Part shown: positions 5,390 to 11,233 of the stretch, piece after piece
How the letters are laid out: the number at the start of each line of letters is the position of its first letter
Position numbering within the stretch: position 1 is the first letter of the stretch
Source of the DNA: JBBSQE01 sp038258095
GTDB lineage: Bacteria; Actinomycetota; Thermoleophilia; Solirubrobacterales; 70-9
DNA length: 11,233 nt
Reading direction: 5' to 3'
Assembly (NCBI GenBank): GCA_038258095.1
Contig: JBBSQE010000100.1
Location: forward strand, 1-11,233
Program-made: the position numbers and the translations under genes
The notes under the pieces: model-generated
The model's database searches: none
The model's input: the letters and a program-made list of their open reading frames with translations, nothing else
What the model was told of the DNA's origin: nothing

Positions 5390-8296
5390 TCAGCCCTCCT
5401 CCTCAACCTCTCGCCGGGATTCGTCGGCCATCACGTCGGGCAGCGCCTCACGAGAAGCGATGTCGAGCTTGCGATACACGTTGGTCAGGTGCATCTGGAC
5501 GGTCCGCATCGTCACGAACAGGGCCTGGGCGATCTCGCGGTTCGTGAGGCCGTCAGCGGCCATCCGTGCAACTCGCCGCTCGCTCGGAGTGAGCGAGTCG
5601 ACTCCCGATAACGCGTACCGGCGGGGCTTCTCTCCCGCGGCGACGAGCTCTTGGCGTGCACGCTCGGACAGCTCCGTCGCCCCGCAACGGAAGGCGAGAT
5701 CCATCCCGGTCTTGAGATCGTCCCGCGCCTCAACTCGGGCGCCCGCCCGCCGGCGGGCGCCGCCACGCTCGACAAGCGCCCGGGCGTGCTCGAGTCGCAG
5801 CGGTGAATCGGCGGCCACCTCGACGGCCTCGGAGAGAAATCCGAGTCCCTCGGCCCCCCCGGTGACCAGTCCCTTGGCTCGCAGCGCAGCGCCGAGGACG
5901 AATGCCGATCCCCATTGGCGACCGAGAGTCAGGGCCTCGTCCGCGAGATCCTCTGCCTCTTTCTCCTGCCCAAGCGTCAGATGGCAAAGCGAAGCGAGAG
6001 CACGCCAGATGGCCCAGGCTCCTCCTTCGATCTCGCACCCGCGCTCCCACGCGGCGGATCCGGCGAGGAGATCGAGTGCATCCTGCGGGCGGCGCTGGGC
6101 CATGCGCAGGCTCGCAAGGGCCTCGACCAGAGGCTGCGCGAGAATCATCTCGGAGTCGTATTTGTTCGGATCGACCGCATCCACGACCGCCATCGCTTCA
6201 TCGTGGCGGCCTCGTTCGACCAGGACGTGGACGAGCGAAGCAGCCGCCAGGGGCTCGCCGACGTTGGCCCAGCCGTGTGCCTGCACCAGGTCGAGAGCGG
6301 CGCGAGCGTCGGATTCGGCCAGGGCGAGGTCGCCGCGCCGGTACCGATTTCGGCTGCGGAACGCCGAGACCACCACGAACGCCCGCGCCGAGTTTCGGCC
6401 CCGGGCCTCGCTGAGCGCTCGGCCCAGCCAAATCTCGGCTTCATCGAGCCGGTTCGCCAGGGTCAGGGTCCCACAGGCCACCCAGACCGAAGGATCGTCG
6501 GCGCTCACCTGGTCGAGTAGACCGCTCGCAAGAGCCCGCTCGGCGAGCTCCGCTGCCTCGGCGGCGGTCGACGCCGAGAAGGCTCGCTCGAATGCCGCAT
6601 GGGCCATCACCGGCGCCGGCGGATCCTCGGCCTCCTCGACCTGGGCGAACGCCCGGCGCGCGCGATCGATGACCAGGCGGCGGGACGCCGGGGAGCTGTG
6701 AGCCAGCATGAAGAGGATTCCCTCGATGCCCGGCACCACGTCGCGGGACTCCGGCCCCGCCTCGCTCAGAGCTCGCTCGACGACCTCCGCCGTCTCCGCA
6801 AGGCGATCAGAGGTGAGCAGGGCCCGGGACAGCACGAATGCGGCGAGAACCCTCTCCCGCGGGTCCGTTGCGGTCCGAAACGCCTGGTCGAGACACTCGA
6901 GCGCTCCGTCCGCTCCACAGAGAAACGAGGCGGTACCGAGCTCGCGGAGGACGCTGGGGCGCTCAGCCTCGGACGGCGGTTCGCGGAGCGCGCGCTCGAG
7001 GTAGCTCGCGGCAGCGTCGGGAGCCCCCTGCGCAAGTGCCCCATTCGCGGCCGTGCGCAGCAACTCGACCACCCGCGCCTCCCCGCGAGGGTCCACCGCA
7101 AGCAGATGGGACGCCACCTGGTCGGCCGGAGCCCGCCGCTGCTCGAGGGCCGTGGCGGCTGCTGCGTGAGCGGCCGAGCGGGCAGTCGGCGAGATCGACT
7201 CATAGATGGCTTCACGAACGAGGGGGTGCACGAAATCGAGCGGGTGGGTGCGCTGGAGAATCGTGCCTTCCGCGAGCGAGTCCGCCGCCACGCCGGCATC
7301 CGCTGCGTCGAGACCTGCCACCTCCGCCGCCAGGCTGAGGTCAGGTGTCCCGCCGAGGACAGACGTGCTCCGGGCGAGCACGACGGCATTCTCCCCGAGA
7401 TGAGTGAGCCGCTCGAAGACCCAGCCGGCCACGGCGCTCGGTCCCAGCTCGCCGACCGCGGCCACAGCGTCGGCTCCGGCCGCGAGATCCTGTGAATGAA
7501 GTGCCTGGACCAGTGTTCCGAGGAGAAACGGGTTTCCCCCGGTCGCGTCATGTGCAGCTGCGCACACCGCGTCATCGGCGACGGGAGAGAGTCGCTCCCG
7601 GACCAAGAGCGCGGAGCCTTCACTCGAGAGCGGCAATGGGGTCAGCCTTCGCGTGCGGGGGTCTGTCGCGATTTCTCCGAGCATCCCGGGCTCGGATGAT
7701 TCCTCGCCGGTTCGCCTTGCGAGGAGGACCGCGATCGGCAAGCCCTCGACCCGGCGCGCGAGGTAGGAGAGAAAGCGAAGGGAGGCCGGGTCTGACCACT
7801 GGACATCGTCGACCGCGAGCAACAGCGGGCCGCGGTGGGCGAGGTTCGAGGTCAGCCAGAAGAGGCCGTGAAGCGCCGCGAACGCAGTATCGGCGCCTAG
7901 GGCAGCAGCTTCGGGCGGCGCATCGACTCCGAGCGCAGGCGCGGCGAGGGCTGCTGGGCCGCCCAGCAGCTCGTCCGACGCGGCGCCAGAGAGCACGAGC
8001 CCCTCGAAGAGCTGCCTGGCGATGCCGTAGGAGAAATCGCGCTCGAACTCTCCCGCTCGGGCAAGTGCGACCTCCATTCCGCGCTCCGCGGCGATCGTGC
8101 AGGTTGCCCGGACGAGACCTGTCTTTCCGATGCCGGCCGGACCCTCCACCAGGGCGACCGCTCCGGTGCCTCCCACCGCCGATGCCAGCAGACCACCAAG
8201 CTCGATCAACTCGCGTTCGCGCTCGAACAGGGGCGGGGCGGACCCCGGCACCACCTCTGGAGCCCCGGCGACGGAGATCTCCCGATCCCTGGTCAC
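5390..8296 (-). CDS. LAL-type LuxR family transcriptional regulator with AAA ATPase domain
   Basis: A 968-residue protein from GTG 8294-8296, the usual size for large ATP-binding LuxR (MalT-like) regulators. The N-terminal region has PLFERERELIEL, then Walker A GPAGIGKT (52-59) and Walker B LLLAVDDVQWSD (158-169), a STAND/AAA ATPase module. The centre (roughly 370-890) is Ala/Leu-rich and helical, consistent with TPR-like repeats that sense a ligand or partner. The C terminus (about 900-950) is a LuxR helix-turn-helix: LTPSERRVARMAADGLTNRE, then IAQALFVTMRTVQMHLTNVY and RKLDI. Such proteins are normally ATP-dependent activators that oligomerise on repeated operator half-sites. It is divergent from the decapeptide-repeat gene across 192 bp containing a direct repeat, making that gene and itself likely targets. 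A -10-like TAGACT sits just upstream with no Shine-Dalgarno, suggesting a leaderless message. The effector is unknown. Confidence 0.93.
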   Translation of the reverse strand: MTRDREISVAGAPEVVPGSAPPLFERERELIELGGLLASAVGGTGAVALVEGPAGIGKTGLVRATCTIAAERGMEVALARAGEFERDFSYGIARQLFEGLVLSGAASDELLGGPAALAAPALGVDAPPEAAALGADTAFAALHGLFWLTSNLAHRGPLLLAVDDVQWSDPASLRFLSYLARRVEGLPIAVLLARRTGEESSEPGMLGEIATDPRTRRLTPLPLSSEGSALLVRERLSPVADDAVCAAAHDATGGNPFLLGTLVQALHSQDLAAGADAVAAVGELGPSAVAGWVFERLTHLGENAVVLARSTSVLGGTPDLSLAAEVAGLDAADAGVAADSLAEGTILQRTHPLDFVHPLVREAIYESISPTARSAAHAAAATALEQRRAPADQVASHLLAVDPRGEARVVELLRTAANGALAQGAPDAAASYLERALREPPSEAERPSVLRELGTASFLCGADGALECLDQAFRTATDPRERVLAAFVLSRALLTSDRLAETAEVVERALSEAGPESRDVVPGIEGILFMLAHSSPASRRLVIDRARRAFAQVEEAEDPPAPVMAHAAFERAFSASTAAEAAELAERALASGLLDQVSADDPSVWVACGTLTLANRLDEAEIWLGRALSEARGRNSARAFVVVSAFRSRNRYRRGDLALAESDARAALDLVQAHGWANVGEPLAAASLVHVLVERGRHDEAMAVVDAVDPNKYDSEMILAQPLVEALASLRMAQRRPQDALDLLAGSAAWERGCEIEGGAWAIWRALASLCHLTLGQEKEAEDLADEALTLGRQWGSAFVLGAALRAKGLVTGGAEGLGFLSEAVEVAADSPLRLEHARALVERGGARRRAGARVEARDDLKTGMDLAFRCGATELSERARQELVAAGEKPRRYALSGVDSLTPSERRVARMAADGLTNREIAQALFVTMRTVQMHLTNVYRKLDIASREALPDVMADESRREVEEEG

Positions 8297-8302
8297 ATCG
8301 CC

Positions 8303-8308
8303 AGTCTA
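8303..8308 (-). promoter_or_regulatory. -10 element for the LAL regulator (TAGACT)
   Basis: On the minus strand TAGACT matches four of six consensus positions, including the key A2 and T6. It ends six bases before the GTG start, so transcription would begin at or next to the start codon. No -35 consensus is seen 17-18 bases upstream, as expected if an activator is needed. No Shine-Dalgarno is present. Confidence 0.4.
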
Positions 8309-8336
8309 GGCTCGAAGCGGGGCGGCGGAAGGGATT

Positions 8337-8377
8337 TTCCTACGCCCCGGGCGCAAATGTGTGCGGTGGTTCCTACG
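8337..8377. promoter_or_regulatory. Direct repeat TTCCTACG (two copies), candidate regulator site
   Basis: TTCCTACG occurs at 8337-8344 and again at 8370-8377, 33 bases apart (about three helical turns), in the divergent region between the LAL gene and the decapeptide-repeat gene. The second copy directly abuts a TTGAGA -35-like element. That placement suits an activator that contacts RNA polymerase. Assignment to the LAL protein is inference from adjacency. Confidence 0.45.
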
Positions 8378-8406
8378 TTGAGATCTCCTCGGCCCTTGGT
8401 GAGGAT
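8378..8406 (+). promoter_or_regulatory. Candidate promoter of the decapeptide-repeat gene
   Basis: TTGAGA (8378-8383) and GAGGAT (8401-8406) are separated by 17 bases. The -35 matches five of six positions; the -10 is weak, keeping only A2, A5 and T6. Transcription from here would give a leader of about 75 bases before the ATG at 8489. Confidence 0.35.
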
Positions 8407-8478
8407 CGCCCCCACAGTGACGCAGCCCGAGGGCGGCCGGAAGGATGGTCTGCCACCGACGCTGATCGCAACCGAAAT

Positions 8479-8484
8479 GAGGAG
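8479..8484 (+). promoter_or_regulatory. Ribosome binding site deciding the start at 8489
   Basis: GAGGAG lies four bases before ATG 8489. An in-frame ATG at 8477 overlaps this element and has no Shine-Dalgarno of its own. The frame is open further upstream to 8357, but that part has no signal sequence. Position 8489 is therefore the chosen start. Confidence 0.75.
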
Positions 8485-8488
8485 ACCC

Positions 8489-9160
8489 ATGTACAAGGTA
8501 TTTTGCAGCAAGCTCACGTTCTCGAACGTCATCGCCATGGCGGCTCTTTTCGTGGCGCTCGGGGGAAGCGCGCTTGCGGTTTCGAGGAACAGCGTCGGAC
8601 CCAGGCAGCTGAGGGCTAACGCGGTCACCGCGGTCAAGGTCAGAAACAACGCCATCACGACTCCGAAGCTCCGCAACGCCGCAGTCACCAACGCAAAGCT
8701 TCGCGACGGTGCGGTGTCGACGAGCAAGATCGCCGACAACGCCGTGACCGGCGACAAGGTCGATGAATCGACCCTCACCGGGGTGACCGCGAAACCGAGC
8801 GGCCCCGCCGGCGGCAGCCTGACCGGGACCTATCCGAACCCGGCGCTCGCCGACAACAGCGTGACGAGCGCCAAGATCGGCGCCGGGCAGGTACGGGCCT
8901 CTGACCTCGGCACGCTCACGATTCGAAGCGTGACCGACACGGCCATCGCAACCGGAACCTCTGATCTGATCATCGTCCCCTGCAATAGCGGGGAGATCGC
9001 GATCGGCGGAGGTGGGCAGTGGTCGGGAGCCTTCAACCAAGATGTCCAGGTTCAGGCCCTGGTCCCCACCGGCGGCCAGTTCTTCCAGGCCACGGGGCGA
9101 AACAACAGCGGGGGTACGCGCGACTTCACCGCGTACGCGACCTGCCTGCAAGCCGGCTGA
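8489..9160 (+). CDS. Exported decapeptide-repeat protein with C-terminal Cys domain
   Basis: A 223-residue protein. Residues 1-31 are an N-terminal signal or anchor (basic start, then VIAMAALFVALGGSALAV). Residues 31-100 hold seven tandem 10-residue repeats; the central ones fit [LVI]-R-N-x-A-V-T-x-x-K (LRANAVTAVK, VRNNAITTPK, LRNAAVTNAK, LRDGAVSTSK, IADNAVTGDK). A linker with GGSLTGTYPNPALADNSVTS (109-128) resembles collagen-like or tail-fibre spacers and resumes the repeat. The C-terminal part (about 145-223) has VPCNSGEIAIGGGGQWSG and ends in TAYATCLQAG; Cys165 and Cys219 may form a disulfide. I recall many paralogues of this 'C-x-x-GE-x-AIGGG ... AYA-x-C' type in Thermoleophilia; their function is unknown. 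A regular 10-residue periodicity suggests a beta-solenoid-like stalk holding a surface domain. It is divergent from the LAL regulator, its probable controller. Confidence 0.8.
   Translation: MYKVFCSKLTFSNVIAMAALFVALGGSALAVSRNSVGPRQLRANAVTAVKVRNNAITTPKLRNAAVTNAKLRDGAVSTSKIADNAVTGDKVDESTLTGVTAKPSGPAGGSLTGTYPNPALADNSVTSAKIGAGQVRASDLGTLTIRSVTDTAIATGTSDLIIVPCNSGEIAIGGGGQWSGAFNQDVQVQALVPTGGQFFQATGRNNSGGTRDFTAYATCLQAG
8579..8788 (+). repeat. Seven 30-bp coding repeats (decapeptide array)
   Basis: Seven consecutive units of 30 bases encode residues 31-100 of the exported protein. The repeat is clearest in protein: Ala-Val-Thr at unit positions 5-7 and Lys or a substitute at position 10. The nucleotide copies are divergent, so the array is old and probably not prone to slippage. 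A degenerate eighth and ninth unit reappear at residues 121-140. Confidence 0.8.
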
Positions 9161-9169
9161 GTCAGCGGT

Positions 9170-9184
9170 CCGCTCCGCGAGCGG
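9170..9184 (+). terminator. Small hairpin after the decapeptide-repeat gene
   Basis: CCGCTC-CGC-GAGCGG forms a 6-bp stem with a 3-base loop, starting 10 bases after the stop. Flanking TCAG (9162-9165) and CTGA (9185-9188) can extend it across a 4-base bulge. No T-run follows, so termination is only possible, not shown. Confidence 0.35.
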
Positions 9185-9206
9185 CTGAAGAAGATGTACT
9201 CGGGCT

Positions 9207-9243
9207 CGGCCCGGGGATCGGTCGAGAGGCCATCTCCGGGCCG
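9207..9243. terminator. Strong 11-bp GC-rich hairpin upstream of dnaE2
   Basis: CGGCCCGGGGA (9207-9217) pairs with TCTCCGGGCCG (9233-9243) over 11 bp with one G-T pair, around a 15-base loop. It ends seven bases before the TTGACA element of dnaE2. It could end transcription from the upstream gene and insulate the SOS promoter. It lacks a T-tract. Confidence 0.5.
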
Positions 9244-9250
9244 GCCTGAT

Positions 9251-9279
9251 TTGACATCGGGTCCCCGTTTTACGAACAT
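9251..9279 (+). promoter_or_regulatory. Candidate dnaE2 promoter (TTGACA, 17-nt spacer)
   Basis: A perfect -35 hexamer TTGACA (9251-9256) is followed after 17 bases by GAACAT (9274-9279), a weak -10 that keeps A2, A5 and T6. The predicted transcription start is about 9286-9288, at the ATG itself. The LexA box covers the -10, so repression by occlusion is expected. Confidence 0.55.
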
Positions 9280-9288
9280 GTGTTCGTA
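9271..9288. promoter_or_regulatory. LexA (SOS) box overlapping the dnaE2 start codon
   Basis: TACGAAC-ATGT-GTTCGTA has perfect 7-bp inverted arms and contains CGAAC-N4-GTTCG, the SOS box known from actinobacteria and other Gram-positives. Its last base, 9288, is the A of the dnaE2 ATG. This supports DNA-damage induction of dnaE2 by release of LexA. Confidence 0.88.
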
Positions 9289-11233
9289 TGGGCGACATCC
9301 CCTCTCTTCCGCTCGTAACCGAGCCTGATCTCAGCACGCCGCTGGTCCGGACGGTCAGGCGGCGGAGTCCCACCCGCGCTCCCTATGCCGAGCTCCACTG
9401 CCACTCGGCCTTCTCGTTTCTCGACGGGGCCTCGACGCCGATCGAGATGGCGGTCGCCGCCGCCGAGCTCGGCTATCCCGCCGTCGCACTGACCGATCAC
9501 GACGGGATCTGGGGGTCGCTCGAGTTCGCGCAGGCCTGCGGAACGTTCGGCGTGCGAGCCATCACCGGCGCCGAGGTGACCGTCGGCCCCCGTCCCCTTG
9601 CCCACCTCACCCTCCTGGTCGAGACGACCGAGGGGTATCGCAATCTCTGCCGCCTCCTCACCCTCGCCCACGCGCACACGCGGGATAACACCGCCCGGAC
9701 GGCCACGCAGCCGTTCGTGACCCTCGAGCAGCTCGCCGGGCACGCCGGCGGGCTCGTCTGTCTCTCCGGCTGCGCGGGCGCCGGACCCCTCGCTCGCGTC
9801 TGGCGCCGGCCCACCGTCGCCGAGGCCACCGGCCGCATCCTGCTCGACGCGTTCGGCCCCGCGGGCCTTCGGATCGAGCTCCAGCGCCCCTACTGGCGCC
9901 ACGACCGAGCCCGCAATCGCGCGCTCGCCTCCCTCGCCCGCCGCCTCGGCGTGCCGACCGTCGCCACCGGCAACGTCCATACACATGCGCGCTCCCGGGC
10001 CGCGCTGCAGGATGCGCTCGTGGCCGTCCGGCTCGGTGAGTCGCTCGAGTCCTCCGAGTCGCGCCGGCGCGGCAACACTAGCTCGGTGATGAGGACGCCG
10101 CAGATGATGGCCGCGCGCGTCGCGGGGCATCCCGGCGCGGTCGCCGAGACCCTCCGCCTCGCCGAGCGCCTCACCTTCGACCTGAACCACCAGCTCGGCT
10201 ACACCTATCCCGGCGCCGGGGATCCCGATGCCGACCGAATGCTCGCCGAGATCTGCAACCACCTGATCGTCCCTCGCTACGAGGGCCTCCCCTCCCGTCC
10301 CGAGGCACACCGCCGCCTCGACAAAGAGCTCGCGATCATCCGCAAGCTCGGCCTCTCCGGCTTCTTCCTCCTGCACCGCGACATGCTCGAGCTTGCGCGC
10401 GAGGTCGCCGTCGAGGTCCGCGGGCCCGACTCCGTCCGCGGCGTCCTCCCGCCCGGCCGCGGCCGCGGCTCGAGCGTCTCCTCGATCGTCTGCTATCTCA
10501 CCGGCCTCTCACACGTCGACCCCGTCGAGGCCGAGCTATTCACCGGCCGCTTTCTGAACGAGGAGGTCTCCGCGGTCCCCGACATCGACCTCGACTTTCC
10601 CCGCGACATCCGCGAGAAGCTCATCTCCCGGGTGCACCAGCGCTACGGTGCCGACCGCTCCGCCCTGGTCGCTGCCTTCCCCACCTACCGCTCGCGTGGC
10701 GCCGTGCGGGACCTGGGCAAGGCGCTCGGGCTCCCGGCCGGCGAAATCGAGAGGGCCGCCCGCACCGTCGACTTCTACGGCGGGCCCGAGGACATCGAGC
10801 GCGACGTCACCCTCGCGGTCGGTGAGAAGCGCGCCAAATCGATCCGCTGGCAGAAGCTGATGGAGCTCTGCGCCGAGGCCCTCGGTCTCCCCCGCCACCC
10901 ATCCCAGCACCCCGGCGGCATGGTCATCTCGACCCGGCCGCTGATCGATATCTGCCCCGTCGTCCCCGCGGCGATGGAGGGGCGTCAGATCGTCCAGTGG
11001 GACAAGGACTCCTGCGCGGACGCCGGCTTTTTGAAGATCGACCTGCTCGGCCTCGGGATGCTCTCCGCCGTCGAGCGCTGTGTCGAGGAGGTAGGGCGCT
11101 CACGCGGGGAGCGGCTCGACCTCTCGCGCATCCCGCTCGACGACGAGCCGACCTACGAGGCGATCCGCGCCGCCGAGACCACCGGCGTCTTCCAGATCGA
11201 GAGCCGCGCACAGATGCAGATGCTGCCGCGCAC
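9288..11233 (+). CDS. dnaE2: Error-prone DNA polymerase DnaE2 (C-family), 5' part, runs off the window
   Basis: The first 648 codons of a protein normally somewhat over 1,000 residues. It begins at ATG 9288 and stays open to the window edge. A PHP domain comes first: YAELHCHSAFSFLDGAS (33-49; His37, His39) and ALTDHDGIWGS (67-77). The polymerase palm follows, with GRGRGSSVSSIVCYLTGL and PDIDLDFPRD, where Asp432, Asp434 and Asp436 include the catalytic acidic residues. HPSQHPGGMVIS, QWDKDSCADAGFLKIDLLGL and GVFQIESRAQMQMLPR fit DnaE2 rather than the replicative DnaE1, which usually has GSAAGSLVAY in place of SSVSSIVCY. DnaE2 performs SOS translesion synthesis and induced mutagenesis with ImuB. 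No Shine-Dalgarno precedes the ATG; the LexA box and a TTGACA element do. Its usual neighbours, imuB and DUF6504, lie at the far left of the window. Confidence 0.96.
   Translation, partial: MGDIPSLPLVTEPDLSTPLVRTVRRRSPTRAPYAELHCHSAFSFLDGASTPIEMAVAAAELGYPAVALTDHDGIWGSLEFAQACGTFGVRAITGAEVTVGPRPLAHLTLLVETTEGYRNLCRLLTLAHAHTRDNTARTATQPFVTLEQLAGHAGGLVCLSGCAGAGPLARVWRRPTVAEATGRILLDAFGPAGLRIELQRPYWRHDRARNRALASLARRLGVPTVATGNVHTHARSRAALQDALVAVRLGESLESSESRRRGNTSSVMRTPQMMAARVAGHPGAVAETLRLAERLTFDLNHQLGYTYPGAGDPDADRMLAEICNHLIVPRYEGLPSRPEAHRRLDKELAIIRKLGLSGFFLLHRDMLELAREVAVEVRGPDSVRGVLPPGRGRGSSVSSIVCYLTGLSHVDPVEAELFTGRFLNEEVSAVPDIDLDFPRDIREKLISRVHQRYGADRSALVAAFPTYRSRGAVRDLGKALGLPAGEIERAARTVDFYGGPEDIERDVTLAVGEKRAKSIRWQKLMELCAEALGLPRHPSQHPGGMVISTRPLIDICPVVPAAMEGRQIVQWDKDSCADAGFLKIDLLGLGMLSAVERCVEEVGRSRGERLDLSRIPLDDEPTYEAIRAAETTGVFQIESRAQMQMLPR

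Noticed and set aside
5355..6701. 448-residue plus-strand open frame opposite the LAL gene
   Set aside because: The product is almost entirely Arg, Ser and Ala, typical of a shadow frame. The minus strand carries the LuxR HTH and other LAL features.
8357..8488. Upstream extension of the decapeptide-repeat protein to 8357
   Set aside because: The added residues have no homology I recognise and would bury the signal sequence. A clear GAGGAG supports the ATG at 8489, and the extension would cover promoter-like elements.
7492..8619. 375-residue plus-strand frame spanning the LAL start and the repeat-protein start
   Set aside because: It is Arg/Pro-rich shadow sequence crossing two real gene starts and the regulatory region.
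8579..8788. 30-bp periodic repeat as a possible CRISPR array
   Set aside because: The repeats are contiguous, in frame and divergent at DNA level, with no spacers. They encode a protein repeat.
9270..10376. 368-residue minus-strand open frame over the start of dnaE2
   Set aside because: The plus strand encodes conserved PHP and polymerase motifs here. The antisense product is Glu/Gly/Ala-rich low-complexity sequence and would have to begin within dnaE2.
1..11233. Defence island, prophage, integrated element or RNA gene
   Set aside because: I saw no integrase, transposase, nuclease, toxin-antitoxin pair, tRNA, rRNA or riboswitch structure. The genes present are DNA-damage, envelope and regulatory.

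Overview
The window is GC-rich bacterial chromosome with dense coding on both strands and GTG starts. It most likely comes from an actinobacterium. The imuB / DUF6504 / dnaE2 mutagenesis genes, a CGAAC-N4-GTTCG LexA box, a large LAL-type LuxR regulator and an exported 'N-A-V-T-x-x-K' decapeptide-repeat protein together suggest class Thermoleophilia (Solirubrobacterales or relatives). That placement is inference from gene content, not from a marker gene.

Layout. (1) 1-423, plus strand: the 3' end of an imuB-like Y-family polymerase gene, overlapping by ATGA a small DUF6504 gene. (2) 424-513: a long imperfect hairpin at a convergent junction. (3) 514-1392, minus strand: a secreted stand-alone SGNH/GDSL hydrolase. 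It is divergent from (4) 1688-3733, plus strand: an OafA-type membrane acyltransferase carrying its own C-terminal SGNH domain and a short collagen-like tail. (5) 3734-3807: a convergent junction filled by a symmetric nested dyad. (6) 3808-8296, minus strand: three co-directional genes, read in the order LAL regulator (968 aa), tandem zinc-knuckle protein (111 aa), secreted SpoIID/LytB-like protein (370 aa). (7) 8489-9160, plus strand: the exported decapeptide-repeat protein, divergent from the LAL gene across a 192-bp regulatory region with a direct repeat. (8) 9288 to the window end, plus strand: the first 648 codons of dnaE2, preceded by a strong hairpin, a TTGACA -35 element and a LexA box that runs into the start codon.

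How the genes fit together. The two ends belong to the same SOS mutagenesis cassette (ImuB adaptor polymerase and DnaE2 error-prone polymerase), but about 8.9 kb of mostly cell-envelope genes lies between them. The centre looks like an envelope block: O-acyl transfer (acyltransferase plus two SGNH domains), a SpoIID-like peptidoglycan-active protein and an exported repeat protein. No known defence system, CRISPR array, tRNA, rRNA, integrase or transposase was seen. The most informative signals are regulatory: an apparently leaderless LexA-controlled dnaE2, the split mutasome operon, and the TTCCTACG repeats beside the LAL gene.
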